This document shows positions 1-7,808 of a stretch of DNA of 44,176 nt, piece after piece. This DNA comes from a virus, in the IMG/VR virus record IMGVR_UViG_3300010296_000014, positions 1-44,176 of that record. One strand, written 5' to 3'. The notes under the pieces are model-generated. The model was not told the DNA's origin. It made no database searches and was given only the letters and a program-made list of their open reading frames with translations. The position numbers and the translations under genes were made by a program. Positions within the stretch are counted from its first letter, which is position 1. Each line of letters starts with the position of its first letter.

Positions 1-270
1 CAGATTTAGAAGTATCAGGTGGCAATCTACAAGCTAAAAATGCACTGAAGAATAGTCAGATCAACATATCAAAAGCAGGAGACGGCACAATATCTCTAAG
101 CGGTGCAGGATCAGACACCATTAGTGTTTCAAAAACTGATGTAGGTTTGAGCAATGTCACCAATCATGCTCAGGTCAAAAGTGATCTCAGCAACTTAAGT
201 ATCAACAGCTCAGACTTAGAAGTATCAGGCGGAAACCTACAAGCTAAGAACGCCCTTAAAAATAGTCAGA
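1..270 (+). repeat. Direct repeat in the tail-fibre gene, 210-base period
   Basis: Bases 1-60 and 211-270 are near-identical and differ mainly at synonymous positions (for example cagatttaga against cagacttaga). The 210-base period is 70 codons, so the frame is kept. This looks like tandem duplication of a fibre shaft segment. Confidence 0.8.
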
Positions 271-872
271 TATCTATTAGCTCTAGCGGTGGAACAGTCA
301 CGCTACAAAATGCTTCATCATCAAACAATAGTTTCACAAAGAGTGATGTAGGTCTTGGCAATGTTGATAACGATAGCACTGCAGATATTAGAGCAGGAAC
401 TACAGCTGCTAATGTAGGCTTAGGAAATGTGACGAATGAGTCAAAAGCTACAATGTTTGCAAATCCAACATTTACAGGAACAGTGGCAGGAGTCAGCAAA
501 TCTCATGTTGGTTTAGGTAATGTCACTAATCATGCTCAAGTAAAATCAGACGGAAGCAACGCTCCTGACATTCTAAAAAATGATCAGATAACTATTGCGG
601 TAAGTGGCACATCTATAAGCCTAAACAACGCAGGATCAGGATCTCAAACTCTGTCAAAAACAAATGTAGGTCTGACAGATCTTGACTCTTTAGACTCAAC
701 AGCAGGAACAAAGCTAGGCGGTATCGCAACAGGAGCAACAAACAACGGCACAACTGTAAACTCAAGCGGACAGATTACAGGAACTCTTGCAATGGCAAGT
801 GGTGGATCTATAACAGTCAACACAAAGATGACAATAGATTTCTCCAATGAAAGGATTTTGGTTCAGGACTAA
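1..872 (+). CDS. Tail fibre protein, 5' end outside the window
   Basis: The reading frame is open from base 3 and ends with TAA at 870-872, so the gene begins upstream of the window; the first in-frame ATG at 147 is internal. The protein is low-complexity and rich in Ser, Asn, Gly and Thr. It repeats the VGLGNVTN / VGLGNVDN / VGLSNVTN motif, which is common in phage tail-fibre shafts. A 70-residue unit (SDLEVSGGNLQAKNALKNSQ) occurs twice. It lies 3 bases before another tail gene on the same strand. Its role is probably host contact at the tail tip; the receptor cannot be inferred. Confidence 0.8.
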   Translation, partial: DLEVSGGNLQAKNALKNSQINISKAGDGTISLSGAGSDTISVSKTDVGLSNVTNHAQVKSDLSNLSINSSDLEVSGGNLQAKNALKNSQISISSSGGTVTLQNASSSNNSFTKSDVGLGNVDNDSTADIRAGTTAANVGLGNVTNESKATMFANPTFTGTVAGVSKSHVGLGNVTNHAQVKSDGSNAPDILKNDQITIAVSGTSISLNNAGSGSQTLSKTNVGLTDLDSLDSTAGTKLGGIATGATNNGTTVNSSGQITGTLAMASGGSITVNTKMTIDFSNERILVQD

Positions 873-875
873 TGT

Positions 876-2651
876 ATGACGAATAGAGTAGAGATTGGGA
901 AGCTATCAAATTACAACGCAGGAGTAGATGAGCTCAGGTTTGAGTTTGCTACTGTCAGCTCATTCTCAGGATTAAATAATAACAACACTGCAATAGCTGA
1001 GTTTGAGGTTCAAACTGCAGGTAATCTTTTTGTCTTTGCTGATCTGAATTATTTTTTCCAAACTTTTTCAACTACTGGAACATCAAGACAAGCAGCATAC
1101 AATGCAGCAATAGTAAAAGTTCCTGATCAAGTGACAACTACATTTCAGAAGTCTACTAATGGAACTACATGGACCACCTTTGCAACTGTCACTAGATACG
1201 CTGTATTTCAGACTAATGCTTACTCAGCAAATGTCACAACAAACGCTAATCAGTGGAGCTACAATATCTACTCAACAGATAATACCTCACCCTTTCACAC
1301 TATCATCAAGACCATGAAACATAATGAAGTCAGATCAGGAGTGGCATGGGGGAACGGAACTTTTGAGAGTGATCTTTTAAATACAAATATTGGCAACGGA
1401 TATTTTGGGACTACCAGTGCTTCAACTTCTTTTTCTGCAGGAACAAATTATGTCAGAGTGCAGATGAGTTCTTCTGATACAGGATATAACAGTGCCTATG
1501 ACGATATAATGAATAGAAGAGAGAGGAAGATTAGAATCACTCCAACATTCACTATGGGTTCAGGTGTTCTCAAATCTGATGTTGCAGGTAGTCACCAAAC
1601 AGGAACAGCTTATGGCTTAAAGATCTCAAAATCCAATATTGATGTCACTTCTTGTAGACCTGATCAAGTCTTATTTGATTCTAGGTTCAACAGAACTGGA
1701 GTCATATATGGTGGTGGATTTCAGTCAGCTATATCTTCTACAAGCTCAACAGGTGTCAATTTTCAAGGATCTAAAACAGCTCTGACTTATACACCTTTAG
1801 TATGGGCAACAGAGGACGCAGTAGATCAGATTGATTCATTTGAAGAAGCAGGTGTATATCCAAACTCAGATCATAATATTGGAGACTATCAAGAGAGAGC
1901 TCAGTTTTATATCACAACAAAAACAAATCTTATACCTGCTCAGATGTATCACGATCAATCAAACTATGATCAATCAAGTGATCAAGCAGTTCAGTATGGT
2001 AGAAACTTAGTTAGTGGAACTGGCACTGCCAATGACAAAACTTGTAAAAATTTAAACTTCAGAGTCTTAAAAATACCTCTTGGATATGGGTATATGACTG
2101 ACACTTATTATGGTGATGGCACTAGCACTAACACCAACAGAGTTGTCATAGGCAAATATACAAACTCAAACGCAGGATATAGCAGTGCAGCTAGAGGAAT
2201 ATTTGTTTCTAGGGCAGGGACAAATGTCTTAACCTGCAGTGATGATGAGCTCATATTCAACACGGATCAAGGCGGAGCTACAAGCCTTACAAGGGGTCAG
2301 TATCAAACAATGACAGTAAACCTTAATGATGTAGTAAATAACGCTGCAGAACCAACCTCAGTAGCTGTAGTGACAGGAATTACAACTACAAACTCTCCGC
2401 AGATCTCATATTCTATTCCTTACACTTTTACACCCCCAACTGGATATCAAGCTGTTGCACCTCAAGTTGCAGTGTCAAATCAGAACACGCAAGGTGGCGG
2501 AAGCATTAGCAGTTTTGATTTGAGCTTTTCAGAGTCATTTAACACCTCAACCAATATATCAACAATCACGCTTTCAACATCTACTTCAGGTGCAAGTCTT
2601 ACAGCAAGTTTAGCACCCGTGAAATTTGATAGCACATTCGCACTTTTTTAA
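876..2651 (+). CDS. Phage tail/virion protein with duplicated NRVxIGK module
   Basis: A 591-residue protein without signal peptide or membrane segment. The N-terminus begins with NRVEIGKLSNYNAG; a second copy, NRVVIGKYTNSNAG, is near residue 420. Two related stretches, GLKISKSNIDV...DQVLFDS near 247 and GIFVSRAGTNV...DELIFN near 440, match a motif I know from many uncharacterised phage structural proteins. The next gene starts with the same module (NRVSIGRRSSSN). The C-terminal third is Thr/Ser-rich and may be beta-sandwich. A fibre-tip or minor tail role is inferred from position and composition. Its biochemical function is unknown. Confidence 0.7.
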   Translation: MTNRVEIGKLSNYNAGVDELRFEFATVSSFSGLNNNNTAIAEFEVQTAGNLFVFADLNYFFQTFSTTGTSRQAAYNAAIVKVPDQVTTTFQKSTNGTTWTTFATVTRYAVFQTNAYSANVTTNANQWSYNIYSTDNTSPFHTIIKTMKHNEVRSGVAWGNGTFESDLLNTNIGNGYFGTTSASTSFSAGTNYVRVQMSSSDTGYNSAYDDIMNRRERKIRITPTFTMGSGVLKSDVAGSHQTGTAYGLKISKSNIDVTSCRPDQVLFDSRFNRTGVIYGGGFQSAISSTSSTGVNFQGSKTALTYTPLVWATEDAVDQIDSFEEAGVYPNSDHNIGDYQERAQFYITTKTNLIPAQMYHDQSNYDQSSDQAVQYGRNLVSGTGTANDKTCKNLNFRVLKIPLGYGYMTDTYYGDGTSTNTNRVVIGKYTNSNAGYSSAARGIFVSRAGTNVLTCSDDELIFNTDQGGATSLTRGQYQTMTVNLNDVVNNAAEPTSVAVVTGITTTNSPQISYSIPYTFTPPTGYQAVAPQVAVSNQNTQGGGSISSFDLSFSESFNTSTNISTITLSTSTSGASLTASLAPVKFDSTFALF

Positions 2652-2653
2652 TT

Positions 2654-3250
2654 ATGGCAAACAGAGTATCAATAGGCAGAAGATCATCAAGCAACAATGA
2701 CAGGGGTTTCAATGTCTCAGGATTGCAGTCAGGTAGCCTAACTAATTTCTCTGATGTCACAAGCTCTGCAGCTATTCACAACTTTGATTCTAGTGATGTA
2801 GTCGGTGGCGGTTTATCTGTCTTTAAATTTGGTCAAGGTCAGATAGCAACTGCAGGAAGTGAAGCTGTAATTCATCATCAATGGGCAAGTATGGTTATAG
2901 ATGATAGTGATTCAACAAAGATACCGCTGTTTGCTGTCAGATGGAACTTTGCTTCCGACCTGACTAATGGAAAAGCAACACAAGTCTATCACCCAAATTA
3001 CTACACTGGTGAACATGAAGAAGAAACAGACAACTGCGAAGATGAGGAAGATGGAGAAGAAAATTGTGAAACAGAAACCTTCTATGTTGATGAAGGTATT
3101 TCTATAGTCACCGCAGGTAATGTTTTGAGAATTAAAAATGAGTGTCATGGCGTGAACAGTGATTCCCTGACAAATCAAAACGCAAAAAGTATATACTATG
3201 CTTATGTAATCTTTTATCAAGAAGATTTTACAAACGGAAAAGGAATATGA
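2654..3250 (+). CDS. Tail-associated virion protein with NRVxIG N-terminus
   Basis: A 198-residue protein starting 3 bases after the previous stop. Its first 25 residues share the NRV-[SE]-IG-[RK] module with the 591-residue protein upstream, which suggests both dock to the same partner through it. A very acidic insert near residues 118-143 (HEEETDNCEDEEDGEE and on) contains several Asp/Glu runs and two Cys. The end overlaps the next start by 4 bases (ATGA), so translation is probably coupled. Function is unknown beyond a likely structural role. Confidence 0.6.
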   Translation: MANRVSIGRRSSSNNDRGFNVSGLQSGSLTNFSDVTSSAAIHNFDSSDVVGGGLSVFKFGQGQIATAGSEAVIHHQWASMVIDDSDSTKIPLFAVRWNFASDLTNGKATQVYHPNYYTGEHEEETDNCEDEEDGEENCETETFYVDEGISIVTAGNVLRIKNECHGVNSDSLTNQNAKSIYYAYVIFYQEDFTNGKGI

Positions 3251-3666
3251 TTTGGCATATATTTTATACAGCTTCTACGGGTGAGATCTCATGGTCAACT
3301 AGCGGTGACATAACAGATGAAATAAAATCTCACCAAAATTCAGAGTTTGGTTTGTCTTATAAACAAGTCAACCATGACGATATGCCTGACCCTGAATTAT
3401 ATTATCTTAACGATAATACCGATCTGTCTACAAAGAACATTTTTAATCCTACCTTTAGTTCTGATAATTGGACCATTGACAGCACTATAAGCGTCACTGG
3501 TTTACCCGCAGGGACAGAAGTTTTTTTAGATGGTGTCTCAAAAGGCACTATGTCAGACACAACACTCAATCTCAATATTAACGAATCAGGTATCTATGTC
3601 CTCATGTTTAAAAAAGTGGACTATAGAACTTGGTCAATGAAGAAACATACAGTGAAGGCAACATGA
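3247..3666 (+). CDS. Small tail protein with PEGA-like C-terminal domain
   Basis: A 139-residue protein that starts inside the previous stop (ATGA). Residues 80-139 (ISVTGLPAGTEVFLDG, then a Gly turn, then GIYVLMFKKVDYRTW) resemble a PEGA-type beta-sandwich repeat: Gly-Thr-x-Val-hydrophobic-Asp-Gly followed by a strand ending in Lys-x-x-Tyr. Similar small proteins occur in phage fibre clusters. The N-terminal half is not recognised. The PEGA similarity is by eye only. Confidence 0.55.
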   Translation: MIWHIFYTASTGEISWSTSGDITDEIKSHQNSEFGLSYKQVNHDDMPDPELYYLNDNTDLSTKNIFNPTFSSDNWTIDSTISVTGLPAGTEVFLDGVSKGTMSDTTLNLNINESGIYVLMFKKVDYRTWSMKKHTVKAT

Positions 3667-3842
3667 ATATAGATATAGAAAAAACAGGCACTACACATAA
3701 AGAAAAAAGACAGGCTTATTACCCACCGCTTAGAGAGCAACTTGACGCTCTATACAAAGATATAGAAGCAGGAACTCTAACGAGCAGTGGAGCTTTTGCA
3801 ACTGTAATAAGGAAAGTAAAAGAAAAATATCCAAAGGAGTAA
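3663..3842 (+). CDS. Short conserved phage protein, YPPLREQLDALYKDIEAG family
   Basis: A 59-residue protein. The ATG at 3663 overlaps the preceding TGA (ATGA) and is preferred to a longer frame from 3630, because the conserved part begins after it. The segment YPPLREQLDALYKDIEAG followed by VIRKVKEKYPK matches a very common short phage protein near tail-fibre genes that has no established biochemical function. It is mostly charged helix, with no signal or membrane segment. Confidence 0.65.
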   Translation: MNIDIEKTGTTHKEKRQAYYPPLREQLDALYKDIEAGTLTSSGAFATVIRKVKEKYPKE

Positions 3843-3845
3843 ATT

Positions 3846-4232
3846 ATGCAAGATGGCAGCGGTAGATTCGGTGGTGACATGGACCGAAATGAAGTAGAAA
3901 TGGATCTCAATAAATTCATGGCAATGATCCAAGAAATATCAGATCTCAAAGACAAGATCAGAGAGCTAGAAGATACAACAAATGTGAACCCTCATCAGAA
4001 GTGGATTCACTTAGCAGCAGCGGTAGACTCTTGGAGAATCTTCCCAAGACTATTTCTGACTGTTTATATCATTCTTCTATACTCTACTGTCATGTGGTTT
4101 ATGGATCTTGAAGCACCAAACTTTGAGCAATCAGGATTGATCTCAGTAGTAGTAGGTGCAGGAGCTGCATGGTTCGGCTTATATGCAGGGACTAGCGGAG
4201 CTTCTAAGAGCTTCAAAGGCGAAGAGAAGTAG
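3846..4232 (+). CDS. Two-pass membrane protein, holin candidate
   Basis: A 128-residue protein after an AAGGAG ribosome site. Residues 15-45 form a charged helix. Two hydrophobic segments follow, about 64-86 (RIFPRLFLTVYIILLYSTVM) and 97-116 (GLISVVVGAGAAWFGLYAGT). The AGAAWFGLY signature occurs in small membrane proteins of marine phages. It lies just upstream of two further small membrane proteins and about 5.5 kb before the spanin and endolysin genes, so a holin role is possible but unproven. The stop overlaps the next start (TAGTG). Confidence 0.55.
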   Translation: MQDGSGRFGGDMDRNEVEMDLNKFMAMIQEISDLKDKIRELEDTTNVNPHQKWIHLAAAVDSWRIFPRLFLTVYIILLYSTVMWFMDLEAPNFEQSGLISVVVGAGAAWFGLYAGTSGASKSFKGEEK

Positions 4233-4525
4233 TGGAAGTCTTTGCTCTTATAGCAGATTTAGGATTGCCGATTGCAGGTAGTTTGGTCATGGCTTACTTC
4301 ATATTCCTGACCATTAAGCAGCTATTCGGCAACCTAGTCAACGATATTAAGAGCATACAGGGCATTACATCAATGCTCATCACAAGAGCTTCTATAATGA
4401 ATAACGATATTATAAGGCTAGATACAAGCGTATCAGCAGCGTTGAATTTGAAACCTGATCTGAACAGAATCGCAAGAGCAGAGAACTTTGTAGAAGATGG
4501 GAAGATAGACGCAAGAAGGGATTAA
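4232..4525 (+). CDS. Single-pass membrane protein with C-terminal helix (paralogue A)
   Basis: A 97-residue protein. The start is GTG at 4232, overlapping the previous TAG (TAGTG); the next in-frame ATG would remove the membrane segment. One hydrophobic helix spans about residues 4-30. A helical tail with IIRLDTSVSAALNLK follows, matching the IRLQEKVNTVLELK of the next gene. The two adjacent genes are therefore probably diverged duplicates. The type is familiar from marine phages, but its job (holin, antiholin or other) is not established. Confidence 0.5.
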   Translation: MEVFALIADLGLPIAGSLVMAYFIFLTIKQLFGNLVNDIKSIQGITSMLITRASIMNNDIIRLDTSVSAALNLKPDLNRIARAENFVEDGKIDARRD

Positions 4526-4804
4526 TTGGACATTGTAAGTCTTATAAATGACTACGGGTTTCCCGTTGTTATGATTGTCGGACTTGGATACTTTGTCTAT
4601 TACACATGGACTACAGTCAATGATGTGATAGATCCTGCGGTCTCAGATATGAAGAAAACGATCATCAGGCTCACGGACCAACTTAGACTACTAGATCAAG
4701 ATATGATACGCTTACAGGAGAAAGTTAATACTGTTCTTGAATTAAAAGAGCAAGAGGTGCTACATGAAAAAGGAGATAAAGAAGAAAAGAGGGAGACCAA
4801 GTAA
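4526..4804 (+). CDS. Single-pass membrane protein with coiled coil (paralogue B)
   Basis: A 92-residue protein. The start is TTG at 4526, directly after the preceding TAA; no in-frame ATG precedes the membrane segment at about residues 10-30 (GFPVVMIVGLGYFVYYTW). Residues 40-92 form a charged amphipathic helix (LTDQLRLLDQDMIRLQEKVN). The architecture copies that of the upstream gene. It overlaps the csgF-like gene by 41 bases, linking the membrane proteins and the curli-type genes in one operon. A lysis role or help for the secretion genes are both possible. Confidence 0.5.
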   Translation: MDIVSLINDYGFPVVMIVGLGYFVYYTWTTVNDVIDPAVSDMKKTIIRLTDQLRLLDQDMIRLQEKVNTVLELKEQEVLHEKGDKEEKRETK

Positions 4805-5309
4805 GGCAGACATAGCAGCAGCTAAGAAAGAAAAAGAAAAAGATTTCATCATAAAAATATGTGCTGTAGTTGGTCTAGTATTTATAATTCTAATCGGTGC
4901 TCAATCGGTTAGAGCAGACGAAATTGTCCATAAATTTAAGAGTCCATCATTCAGTGGTATCAATACATCAAGTCATTATCTGACTATAGAGAATCAAGAG
5001 TTCAACAGAAAAGAAGCAATCAAGGCGGAGATCAAAGCCTATAGAGAACAACTAGAACGAGATAAAGAAAACACAACACTTGCAAGGTTCATACGAAACC
5101 TAGAATCAAGAATATATGCTCAGTTGAGTAGGCAACTTGTGGAAAACTTGTTTGGTGAAACGCCAAGCACAAGCGGTATCTTAGAGCTGATGGGTAATAC
5201 CATTGAATATACAGTCTCTGAAGATGGCACAATGATAACCCTAAAGATAACTGACGCAGATGGCAATACAACGGAGATCACTATACCTATCGGTTCTTTT
5301 ACTTTCTAG
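4764..5309 (+). CDS. csgF: CsgF-like curli secretion accessory protein
   Basis: In curli systems CsgF plugs the CsgG outer-membrane pore and links it to the nucleator. This 181-residue protein has a charged N-terminus (1-27), a hydrophobic export signal (about 28-51, ending SVRADE), then HKFKSPSFSGINTSSHYL (about 56-73). That stretch corresponds to the FRNPNFGGN segment of E. coli CsgF that enters the pore. The C-terminal half (ARFIRNLESRIYAQLSRQL, then ITDADGNTTEITIP) matches the CsgF core in order and spacing. It overlaps the CsgG-like gene by 50 bases, as expected for partners. Oddity: the pre-signal region is long and carries an AT-hook-like KKRGRPSK. An AGAGGTG ribosome site precedes the start. 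Confidence 0.85.
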   Translation: MKKEIKKKRGRPSKADIAAAKKEKEKDFIIKICAVVGLVFIILIGAQSVRADEIVHKFKSPSFSGINTSSHYLTIENQEFNRKEAIKAEIKAYREQLERDKENTTLARFIRNLESRIYAQLSRQLVENLFGETPSTSGILELMGNTIEYTVSEDGTMITLKITDADGNTTEITIPIGSFTF

Positions 5310-6087
5310 TTGTAGTTTCAATCAGGTTTTAGAAGATTCATACGCAGAGAGATTTCAGAGCAAAGGACTCAATCATGCAAGTATTTATGATCTGCAGAAC
5401 TATGATCTTCTGAATGTTCCTAAGCCACAAGTCAAGCCAGTAGTAGCAGTATATCCAACATCATTTACTGATCAGACAGGTCAAAGAAAAAGCAACAGCA
5501 GCTTTGCTTTATTCAGCACCGCAGTCACACAAGCACCAAATACCTTACTCATTAGAGCTCTAAAACACGCAGCAAACGGAGAGTTTTTTGTTGTGGCAGA
5601 GCGTGTAGGTTTAGACAATCTGACCAAAGAAAGGCAGCTGATTAGATCTACAAGAAAAGAACATTCCGAAGCTGAAACGAAACCCCTCATGCCCTTGATG
5701 TTTGCAGGTGTCTTGCTTGAGGGTGCAGTTGTAAGCTATGATAGTAATCTTAGAACAGGTGGTGCAGGTGCACGATACTTAGGAATAGGGACGAGCATAC
5801 AGTATCGGGAAGATACAGTAAGCGTTTCTCTACGAATGGTATCAGTCGCAACAGGAGAGATCCTCATAGAGGTGATGTCCAAGAAAACCATCTTTTCTTA
5901 TGGTCAGACGCAAGATGTGTTTAAATTCCTAGAGCAAGGGACTGAGCTACTAGAAGTGGAGTTTGGTGCTTCACGGAATGAGAGCACTACTCTTGCATTG
6001 ATGAAATCAATAGAAGGAGCAGTGTTAGAATTAATTAATATCGGATACGATAGAGGTTATTGGAAACATGAAGAAAACACTGATTAG
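5260..6087 (+). CDS. csgG: CsgG-like outer-membrane curli secretion channel lipoprotein
   Basis: CsgG forms the nonameric outer-membrane channel that exports curli subunits. This 275-residue protein starts with a lipoprotein signal (lipobox LSSC, Cys18). It contains the family core: VVAVYPTSFTDQTGQRK, FSTAVTQAPNTLLIRALK, FFVVAERVGLDNLTKERQL, GAVVSYDSNLRTGGAGARYL, IQYREDTVSVSLRMVSVATG and NIGYDRGYW, all in E. coli order. Length is near that of the E. coli protein. Before FSTAV the phenylalanine matching E. coli F56 is kept, but the Tyr51 and Asn55 positions appear to be Ser and Leu. Overlaps with csgF (50 bases) and the curlin-like gene (20 bases) indicate coupled translation. Confidence 0.92.
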   Translation: MAIQRRSLYLSVLLLSSCSFNQVLEDSYAERFQSKGLNHASIYDLQNYDLLNVPKPQVKPVVAVYPTSFTDQTGQRKSNSSFALFSTAVTQAPNTLLIRALKHAANGEFFVVAERVGLDNLTKERQLIRSTRKEHSEAETKPLMPLMFAGVLLEGAVVSYDSNLRTGGAGARYLGIGTSIQYREDTVSVSLRMVSVATGEILIEVMSKKTIFSYGQTQDVFKFLEQGTELLEVEFGASRNESTTLALMKSIEGAVLELINIGYDRGYWKHEENTD

Positions 6088-6778
6088 TCTTATATTGCTT
6101 TTAAGCGTATCTGCCTATGCAGATGACAATGAAATCTATGTTGACCAATCAGGCACAAACGCCAATATAGACCTAGAACAATTAGGAAGCGGTAATATCA
6201 TTGGGGGATTAAATTCTTCCGCAGGATCTCTTACTGCTTTTGATCTTGATGGGTCAACTCTAAGTTTGATATTGAATCAAATTGGAGATTCAAACAAATT
6301 CTTAGGGGATATATATGGTGACAGTATTGTTGCAGAATTTAACTTTGATGGTGACTCTAATACATTCACTATTCAAGGTGATCCTACAGGAACATATGGG
6401 ATTGATAATACTGACTATAATGTGTCTGTCACTGGAAGTAGTAATACTTTCACCCTTGATCACGGGGACACTGCCTTAGCAGGAACTCTTGATCTTGATT
6501 GGGTAATTCAGGGCGATTCAAATACCTTTGATTTTAATATTAACTATGACGGAGCTACCAACTATGTTGATGTAGATGGTGACTCAAACACTGTTAATTT
6601 TACTGGTCAAGGATATGCAGGTGGATATTTCTACCTAGATCAAACTGGCAATAGTAGAACATTTAACATACAGCAATTAAGCACCCTTGATAATGACTGG
6701 CTCAAGATCATATCTGATGGTGGCAGTGGCACTGTTTGCGTCATTCAAAATGATGGCGGAACAAGCACAAGCTGCTAG
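6068..6778 (+). CDS. Curlin-like secreted repeat protein (CsgA/CsgB type)
   Basis: A 236-residue protein with a clear signal peptide (MKKTLISLILLLSVSAYA, cleavage near 18). The first unit, IYVDQSGTNANIDLEQLGSG, fits the curlin pattern Q-x-G-x-x-N-x5-Q. Later units are looser and repeat G-D-S-N-T-F at about 73, 95, 123 (GSSN), 149 and 171. Two Cys lie near the C-terminus (224 and 236). A predicted beta-solenoid amyloid subunit is inferred. Its place directly after csgF and csgG makes it the likely cargo of that channel. It overlaps the FecR-domain gene by 92 bases. It could be a nucleator (CsgB-like) instead of a major fibre subunit. Confidence 0.75.
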   Translation: MKKTLISLILLLSVSAYADDNEIYVDQSGTNANIDLEQLGSGNIIGGLNSSAGSLTAFDLDGSTLSLILNQIGDSNKFLGDIYGDSIVAEFNFDGDSNTFTIQGDPTGTYGIDNTDYNVSVTGSSNTFTLDHGDTALAGTLDLDWVIQGDSNTFDFNINYDGATNYVDVDGDSNTVNFTGQGYAGGYFYLDQTGNSRTFNIQQLSTLDNDWLKIISDGGSGTVCVIQNDGGTSTSC

Positions 6779-7808
6779 TATTGGAGATATATCTGAACTC
6801 ACGGGCACTGCCCAAGTCATTAGAGATGGACCTATAACAGCTGATTTAGCTTTACCAATCAGGTCCAATGATGAAGCCATTACCGAGAATGGAAGAATGG
6901 CTATTACCTTCCTTGATGATTCTACTGTCAGATTGACAGAACATTCTCAGCTTCTCATAGACGAATACATCTATGATCCTGATCCATCAAAGTCAAAGAT
7001 GGCTCTCACATTTGCCCTAGGGACTACGAGATTTGTCACTGGCAACCTTCAAAGAATTGATAAACAAAACATACAGCTCAAGACACCAACCGCCAATATA
7101 GCAATCAGAGGGACAGATTTTACTGCTACAGTAGATGAGCTAGGAAGGTCATTAATTATATTGCTTCCTGACCCTCTAGGGCTCTCTAGCGGTGAGATAG
7201 AAGTTTTTACTGCTACAGGGTCAGTCATACTAAACAAGCCGTTTGAAGCTACTACAGTAAGCGTCTTTGAATCTACGCCTAGTAAGCCAGTAATCTTAGA
7301 TCTCTCCTTAGATATCATTGACAATATGCTGATTGTCACCCCACCTAAAGAAGAGCTGCAGATCTCAGAAGAAGAAAATATCCGATCTGCAGACATATTA
7401 GACTTCAATGATCTTGATATTGACTACCTTGCAGAGGACTTTTTAGACAATGAACAGGACCTAGAATTTACAGAATTAGATATAAATTATCTTGATGTAA
7501 ACTTTCTTGAGGATCTTTTAGATGTCATTGACGCACTAGAAGTCGCAGCTGAGGAAGATCAATTAGCTCAAGATGGACAATCAGTAAATATCACTGGCAC
7601 TAATTTTGGTCAGGATCTCAATACTCAGATCACCACATTTCTGACAGGATCAGTCCTTACAGTTCAGAGAAATGTCAGTGCAAATGTAAGACTGGATCTT
7701 GATGTCTCAGGATCTTATACAGTTATTCTTATACAAGATGGGGTCTCAAGAACTATAACAATAAATGGCGGGAGCAGTAATGTTATCAAAATTAAGCAAA
7801 GCGGTTAG
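6687..7808 (+). CDS. FecR-domain periplasmic protein
   Basis: A 373-residue protein with a signal peptide (about 1-29, ending AEQAQA). Residues 33-165 form a FecR domain: ENGRMAITFLDDSTVRLTEH, then LKTPTANIAIRGTDFTATV, the diagnostic TP-T-A-x-I-x-[IV]-R-G-T-D-F signature. An acidic region near 230-285 repeats LDIDYLAEDFLDN and LDINYLDVNFLED. The C-terminus is beta-rich (NVSANVRLDLDVSGSYTVIL). FecR domains act in periplasmic sensing and secretion systems. It overlaps the curlin-like gene by 92 bases and the CHASE2-cyclase gene by about 29, so these two probably work as a pair. ATGs at 6687, 6693 and 6717 are all possible starts. Confidence 0.85.
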   Translation: MIMTGSRSYLMVAVALFASFKMMAEQAQAASIGDISELTGTAQVIRDGPITADLALPIRSNDEAITENGRMAITFLDDSTVRLTEHSQLLIDEYIYDPDPSKSKMALTFALGTTRFVTGNLQRIDKQNIQLKTPTANIAIRGTDFTATVDELGRSLIILLPDPLGLSSGEIEVFTATGSVILNKPFEATTVSVFESTPSKPVILDLSLDIIDNMLIVTPPKEELQISEEENIRSADILDFNDLDIDYLAEDFLDNEQDLEFTELDINYLDVNFLEDLLDVIDALEVAAEEDQLAQDGQSVNITGTNFGQDLNTQITTFLTGSVLTVQRNVSANVRLDLDVSGSYTVILIQDGVSRTITINGGSSNVIKIKQSG

